The position numbers and the translations under genes are program-made. Below the pieces are notes generated by a model. It was not told where the DNA came from, searched no databases, and saw only the letters and a program-made list of their open reading frames with translations. 64,000 bases of DNA from DASVRA01 sp036388855 (GTDB lineage: Bacteria > Pseudomonadota > Alphaproteobacteria > Caulobacterales > Caulobacteraceae), in contig DASVRA010000035.1 in assembly GCA_036388855.1 (NCBI GenBank), positions 124,001 to 188,000 of the forward strand. The letters run 5' to 3'. Positions 60,508-64,000 of this stretch are shown here, piece by piece. Every line of letters starts with the position of its first letter. The first letter of the stretch is position 1.

Positions 60508-60611
60508 TCCTTCGAGACGGCGCTTCGCGCCTCCTCAGGATGACGAGGGGTTAGGCTGCATCAAACCTCGTCATAGTGAGGAGCAGCCGCCAGGCCGCGT
60601 CTCGAACCACG
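60506..60611. repeat. Second repeat family, facing pair upstream of efp
   Basis: The left arm (60506-60548, ccttcgagacggcgcttcgc then ctcctcaggatgacgagg) is matched in inverted orientation by cctcgtcatagtgaggag at 60566-60583 and gcgtctcgaa at 60597-60606. Each arm contains its own small hairpin (gcgcttcgcgc). This is a different family from repeats A-F, but it has the same facing-pair layout. Confidence 0.65.
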
Positions 60612-60698
60612 CCTTGCCTCTAATCGAGCCCGGACTTAGGTTCCGCGCCCGATTTGGCGACGGCCCAGCCCGCCGAACCCTCCACACCGGCGGACCAC

Positions 60699-61265
60699 AT
60701 GAAGATTGGCGCGAACACGATCAAACCCGGCAACGTGCTCCAGCACGAGGGCTCGCTGTGGGTCGCGGTCAAGACCCAGCATGTCAAACCGGGGAAGGGC
60801 GGCGCCTTCGCCCAGGTCGAGCTGAAGAACATCCTCGACGGCCGCAAGTTGAACGAACGCTGGCGCTCATCCGATACTGTTGAGAAGGTGACGCTGGAGC
60901 AGAAAGACTTTACCTACCTCTACGAAAACGGCGACATGCTGGTGTTCATGGACGCCGCCACCTACGAGCAGATCGAGCTGCACAAGGATTTCGTCGGCGA
61001 GGAGCGCGCCCAGTTCCTGCAGGACGGCATGGCCGTGACGCTGGAGTTCCACGAGGAGCGACCGATCGGCCTTGAGCTGCCCGACACCGTGGTCCTGGAG
61101 ATCGTCGAGGCCGACGCAGTGGTGCGCGGCCAGACCGCCTCATCCTCCTACAAGCCCGCCAAGGCCTCGAACGGCATGCGCATCATGATCCCGCCCTACA
61201 TGGAGGCGGGCGAGCGCGTGCTGGTCTCCACAGAGACCGGCGAATACATGCGCCGCGCCGACTAG
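60699..61265 (+). CDS. efp: Translation elongation factor P
   Basis: 188 aa three-domain factor that relieves ribosome stalling at polyproline. KIGANTIKPGNVLQHEGSLW, the modified-lysine loop VKPGKGGAFAQVELKN, KDFTYLYENGD, and C-terminal GMRIMIPPYMEAGERVLVST. ATG 60699 is the family start. The Pro-rich proteins at 7216 and 53965 would be likely clients. Confidence 0.96.
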   Translation: MKIGANTIKPGNVLQHEGSLWVAVKTQHVKPGKGGAFAQVELKNILDGRKLNERWRSSDTVEKVTLEQKDFTYLYENGDMLVFMDAATYEQIELHKDFVGEERAQFLQDGMAVTLEFHEERPIGLELPDTVVLEIVEADAVVRGQTASSSYKPAKASNGMRIMIPPYMEAGERVLVSTETGEYMRRAD

Positions 61266-61281
61266 CGGCTTATAAGGCGGC

Positions 61282-61944
61282 ATGAGCCGCCGCGACCTGA
61301 TCCCTCCCTCTCCGGCCGAGCACGATTACGCCGCCGCCTCGCCCGAGGTGGAACTGGCCCCGCCCGAGCGCCCGCTTGAGCTGTTCGCCGACTGGCTGGC
61401 CGAGGCCCGCGCCAAGGAGCACAACGACCCCAACGCCATGTGCCTGGCCACCGTCGACGCCGACGGCCTGCCCGACGCCCGCATGGTCCTGCTCAAGGAC
61501 TTCGACGAGGCCGGCTTCGTCTTTTTCACCAACCTGGAGAGCGCCAAAGGCCGTCAGCTCGCCGCCCAGCCCAAGGCCGCCCTGCTGTTCCACTGGAAGT
61601 CGCTCCGCCGCCAGGTCCGCCTCCGCGGCCCCGTCGCTCCGGTCACCCCCGACGAGGCCGACGCCTACTTCGCCACCCGCGCCCGCTCCGCCCAGATCGG
61701 CGCCTGGGCGTCGGCCCAATCCCGCCTGCTGGAGAGCCGCCACGCCCTGGAAAAGGCCGTCGCCGACCACGGCCTCCGCTTCGGCCTCGGCGCCGTCCCC
61801 CGCCCGCCCCACTGGTCCGGCTTCCGCCTCTCGCCTCTTGCCATCGAGTTCTGGCGCGACCGCCCCTTCCGCCTGCACGAACGGATCCTCTACGCCCGCG
61901 GGGCAGGGGAGGGGGCCTGGGCGGTGAGCAGGCTCTATCCCTGA
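61282..61944 (+). CDS. pdxH: Pyridoxamine 5'-phosphate oxidase
   Basis: 220 aa FMN enzyme making pyridoxal 5'-phosphate. DPNAMCLATVDADGLPDARM, VFFTNLESAKGRQL, FHWKSLRRQVRLRG, ARSAQIGAWASAQS, and the C-terminal GFRLSPLAIEFW...RLHERI motif. Its 3' end overlaps the convergent MBL gene by ten bases. Confidence 0.95.
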   Translation: MSRRDLIPPSPAEHDYAAASPEVELAPPERPLELFADWLAEARAKEHNDPNAMCLATVDADGLPDARMVLLKDFDEAGFVFFTNLESAKGRQLAAQPKAALLFHWKSLRRQVRLRGPVAPVTPDEADAYFATRARSAQIGAWASAQSRLLESRHALEKAVADHGLRFGLGAVPRPPHWSGFRLSPLAIEFWRDRPFRLHERILYARGAGEGAWAVSRLYP

Positions 61945-62822
61945 GCCGGCCGATAGTCGCTCGACAGCGAGGGTTCGCCCTCCGTCGCCACGGCTCCGGT
62001 GCGCGCAAGGTGGATCAGGTGCGCCAGCACCGACTGCGCCGCCGCCGGATAGAGCCGCGGGTCCACCCCCGCATAGATCGCCGGAACCATTTCGCTGATC
62101 CGCCCCCGCCCTTGCCCTACTTGTTTCAGGATTTGCCGCTCCCGCTCCAGCCGGTGTGCCTTGTAAGCCGTCAGGAACGGCGCGACCTCCGTCACCGGCG
62201 GCCCGTGCGTCGGCCACAAGGCGGAGAACCCCCCCGCCGCCACCTTGTCCAGGCTCGCGTAATAGGCCCCCATGTCTCCGTCCGGCGGGCTGACCACCGT
62301 GGTCGACCAGCCCATCACATGATCACCGCTGAACAGCGCGTCCTCCTCCCCCAGCGCGAAGGCGAAGTGGTTGGAGGCGTGCCCCGGCGTCGCCAGCGCC
62401 CGCAGCGTCCAGCCCGGGCCCGCGACCACTTCCCCATCCCTGAGCTGGCGGTCGGGGGCGAAATCCCGGTCGTGGGCCTCGTCCAGCCATCCCGCTTCGA
62501 CGGAGGGAGGCGGCCGCCCCCAGACCGTCGCTCCGGTCCGCTCCGCCAGCTCCCGCGACAGGGGCGAGTGGTCCCGGTGGGTGTGGGTGATCAGGATGGC
62601 GGCGACCCGCTCCCCCTCCGTCGCCGCCAGCAGCGCGTCCAGGTGCGCCGGCAGGGCAGGCCCGGGATCGATCACCGCCACCTCGCCCCGCCCGACGATG
62701 TAGGTCCCCGTGCCCGTGTAGGTGAATGGCCCCGGGTTCTCCGCCACCACCCGCCGGATCAGAGGCGAGACCTGGTCCGCCCGCCCGTAGGCGAAGTCCA
62801 TGTGCTTAACGAAAGGTATCAA
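61935..62822 (-). CDS. MBL-fold metallo-hydrolase
   Basis: 295 aa. The metal-binding motif THTHRDHSPLS (HxHxDH, about residue 78-88), later Hs in TPGHASNHFAF and GDHVMGWS, and a C-terminal winged-helix-like tail place it in the LACTB2/beta-lactamase-like group. TTG 62822 has GAGGGG eight bases upstream; ATG 62801 is an alternative. Substrate unknown. Confidence 0.88.
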   Translation of the reverse strand: MIPFVKHMDFAYGRADQVSPLIRRVVAENPGPFTYTGTGTYIVGRGEVAVIDPGPALPAHLDALLAATEGERVAAILITHTHRDHSPLSRELAERTGATVWGRPPPSVEAGWLDEAHDRDFAPDRQLRDGEVVAGPGWTLRALATPGHASNHFAFALGEEDALFSGDHVMGWSTTVVSPPDGDMGAYYASLDKVAAGGFSALWPTHGPPVTEVAPFLTAYKAHRLERERQILKQVGQGRGRISEMVPAIYAGVDPRLYPAAAQSVLAHLIHLARTGAVATEGEPSLSSDYRPAQG

Positions 62823-62873
62823 CCGGCGCCCCTCTTGCCTTGCCCCACCCCCAACCGGCGAGGGAGCGGGTCG

Positions 62874-63029
62874 ATGGCCGAAGCGGTGGCGGTGTTCGTG
62901 TCAAAGCGGCTTCAGCGGGCCAGCGTCGCCCTCCTGTGTCTCACCCTGGCGCAGGCGGCCATCTCCCTGTCCAGCTGCCAGCCCGAGCCGGTTCCGCTCG
63001 CGGCCGTCCGCGCCGCCTCGGGTTTCTGA
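62874..63029 (+). CDS. Small hydrophobic protein, doubtful
   Basis: 51 aa: short basic start then a hydrophobic stretch (ASVALLCLTLAQAAISLSSC) and a Cys-Gln-Pro tail. GGGAGCGG precedes ATG 62874 at good distance, and it neatly fills the gap between two genes, but nothing else supports it. Could be a small lipoprotein-like peptide or a chance frame. Confidence 0.4.
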   Translation: MAEAVAVFVSKRLQRASVALLCLTLAQAAISLSSCQPEPVPLAAVRAASGF

Positions 63030-63031
63030 AC

Positions 63032-63571
63032 CTACTTCACCCGCTCCACCTTGACCGCACGCTGCCCGTCCACGTTCATGAAGAAGCTGCCGAGCGCGCC
63101 GCTGCGGATCTCCACCTTCGACCCGGGCTTGGGCCGCCTGACCAGCTCGACCACCTCGGTCTGCTTCCACACCGCGCCGCCCTCGATGGTGATCACCCAT
63201 TTGCCGTAGGGGTCCTGGCGCGCCGCCGTGACGGTGGTGGAGAGGTTGTTGACCTCCTCCTCCTTCTCTCCGCGGGTGAACAGGCTCATGCTCGGCACGT
63301 TGAAGCCGAACACCTGCCGGCGCACCTCGCGCATCTGCGCGCGGTCGACCACCACCACCTGGCCCTGGGTCTCGGCCTGCTCGAACTGCGCCGCCGCCTG
63401 GTCGTAACAGGCCAGCCGCTCCGCCGAATCGGTGACCGCGCGGCAGTCCAGCATCTTCTGGAACACGCCCGCGCGCTTGGCCGGCGGGTCGGCGGCGAGC
63501 GAGGGAAGGGCCAGGGCCAGCGCCGCTCCGGCGGCGAGCAGGAACGGGCGGCGGAGGGCGAACGGTGTCAT
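63032..63571 (-). CDS. Secreted protein of unknown function
   Basis: 179 aa. Signal peptide (about 1-27, ending LPSLAA-D), then DCRAVTDSAERLACYDQAAA, a Cys-x-n-RLACYD motif common in proteobacterial periplasmic proteins, and a beta-rich C-terminal part (GKWVITIEGGAVWKQTEVV, then KVEIRSGALGSFFM). ATG 63571 gives the signal peptide directly; a longer start at 63661 would spoil it. Function unknown. Confidence 0.75.
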   Translation of the reverse strand: MTPFALRRPFLLAAGAALALALPSLAADPPAKRAGVFQKMLDCRAVTDSAERLACYDQAAAQFEQAETQGQVVVVDRAQMREVRRQVFGFNVPSMSLFTRGEKEEEVNNLSTTVTAARQDPYGKWVITIEGGAVWKQTEVVELVRRPKPGSKVEIRSGALGSFFMNVDGQRAVKVERVK

Positions 63572-63934
63572 GATTGCGGCCTCGAATGTGGCGGGCCCAT
63601 TGAAGAACAGCCTTGGCGGTTCGCGCAATGCCTGATTCTTGCCGGCCGCCGTTCCGGACACAAAGCGCTGATTCTACCCGCGTTCTTCACCGCCCAGTCC
63701 GGCCGGCCGGCGCGAGCGGGTTTCCCCGAGCCTTCGCGCCGCACGAAACGTGGCCAAGCTGTGACTAAGATGTAACAACCCGGGACGGATGCGCTCGCTT
63801 GGTCGCAACGCGCGTTGACCCGGACGCCGCGCCATTCATAACGTCGCCGTAACCGGGGGCTGGGAGAGGCTGTCCGGGACGCATTCACGTGGACGGGCCG
63901 GGCCTCTGGGCGCCGCTCATTCGGAGGAACTAAG
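63572..63934. other. Intergenic region, 363 bp, with a likely promoter
   Basis: Between the leftward secreted-protein gene and the rightward receptor gene. It contains a promoter-like TTGACC (63815-63820), 16-base spacer and CATAAC (63837-63842), about 90 bases before the TTG start at 63935, and GGAGGAA directly ahead of that start. Otherwise nothing coding is apparent. Confidence 0.4.
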
Positions 63935-64000
63935 TTGAAAACCCAATCCACTCGTTCGCGCCTGTTGGCGTCGTCGATGATCTGCGGGGCCGCGGCCCTG
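63935..64000 (+). CDS. Probable TonB-dependent receptor, N-terminal signal peptide only
   Basis: 22 codons from TTG 63935 to the window end: a basic start (MKTQSTRSRLL) then a hydrophobic stretch (ASSMICGAAAL). GGAGGAA lies six bases upstream. Caulobacteraceae TonB receptors very often begin in this way, with long leaders and a promoter well upstream. The identification rests on the leader alone. Confidence 0.5.
   Translation, partial: MKTQSTRSRLLASSMICGAAAL

Noticed and set aside
1..64000. tRNA and rRNA genes
   Set aside because: No cloverleaf-like sequence with CCA-type end or rRNA signature was recognised in the intergenic regions examined; a tRNAscan/Infernal run would be decisive.

Overview
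The window is a GC-rich (by eye close to 70 %) chromosomal segment of an alphaproteobacterium, most likely a member of the Caulobacteraceae (Caulobacter or Phenylobacterium type). The reasons are a Caulobacter-style Cpa/Tad pilus locus (pilA-cpaABCDEFGH), an FzlA-like GST-fold protein, candidate CtrA boxes (TTAA-N7-TTAA type) near the pilus genes, a CioAB-type bd oxidase, and alphaproteobacterial versions of GyrB, RecF, SucA and BkdAB. No rRNA, tRNA, prophage or CRISPR array was seen.

Layout. 1-5 kb: a truncated DHA2-type efflux protein, a DksA/TraR zinc-finger protein, an RTX calcium-binding protein, a frameshifted HTH gene and a laminin-B-domain protein. 5-13 kb: housekeeping genes (pgsA, marC, pyrF, an SDHAF4 homologue, rsmB, rpe, purH) plus one secreted low-complexity protein. 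13-25 kb: the Cpa/Tad pilus locus, with the assembly machinery on the minus strand and a divergent arm of minor components on the plus strand. 25-31 kb: a cation efflux protein, fzlA-queG, two small membrane proteins (DUF378, DUF983) and an M2 peptidase. 31-33 kb: a second Tad block (TadG-like plus two TadE-like proteins). 33-38.5 kb: the branched-chain 2-oxoacid dehydrogenase operon (E1a, E1b, E2, E3), interrupted between E2 and E3 by a 455-bp GIY-YIG element. 38.5-47.4 kb, minus strand: ggt, gyrB, recF, an S9 peptidase, sucB. 47.5-51.4 kb, minus strand: a DUF2474 microprotein, cydB, cydA, fabI, an Rrf2 regulator. 51.5-64 kb: kup, two hypothetical proteins, sucD, an AT-rich orphan, sucA, thiE, a small hydrophilic protein, efp, pdxH, an MBL hydrolase, and the first codons of a probable TonB-dependent receptor.

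The most interesting structure is a dispersed palindromic repeat family (core hairpin ccccgc-GAAA-gcgggg). One pair of copies forms perfect 41-bp inverted repeats around a GIY-YIG nuclease gene inside the bkd operon, and the right-hand repeat encodes the nuclease's last residues and stop codon. Shorter pairs of about 98 bp without a gene lie beside sucB and sucA. One of these keeps sequence from both ends of the GIY-YIG element, as a non-autonomous internal-deletion derivative would. The two short pairs bound a 12-kb segment. Inverting that segment on paper restores a contiguous sucD-sucA-sucB order, so the repeats probably mediated an inversion that split the 2-oxoglutarate dehydrogenase operon. 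The sucD-sucA junction also carries a conspicuously AT-rich foreign gene.

Functional links: BkdA/B/E2 with Lpd form the branched-chain oxoacid dehydrogenase; SucA and SucB form 2-oxoglutarate dehydrogenase, followed in the TCA cycle by SucD; CydAB is an alternative quinol oxidase; the two Tad blocks together make the polar pili.
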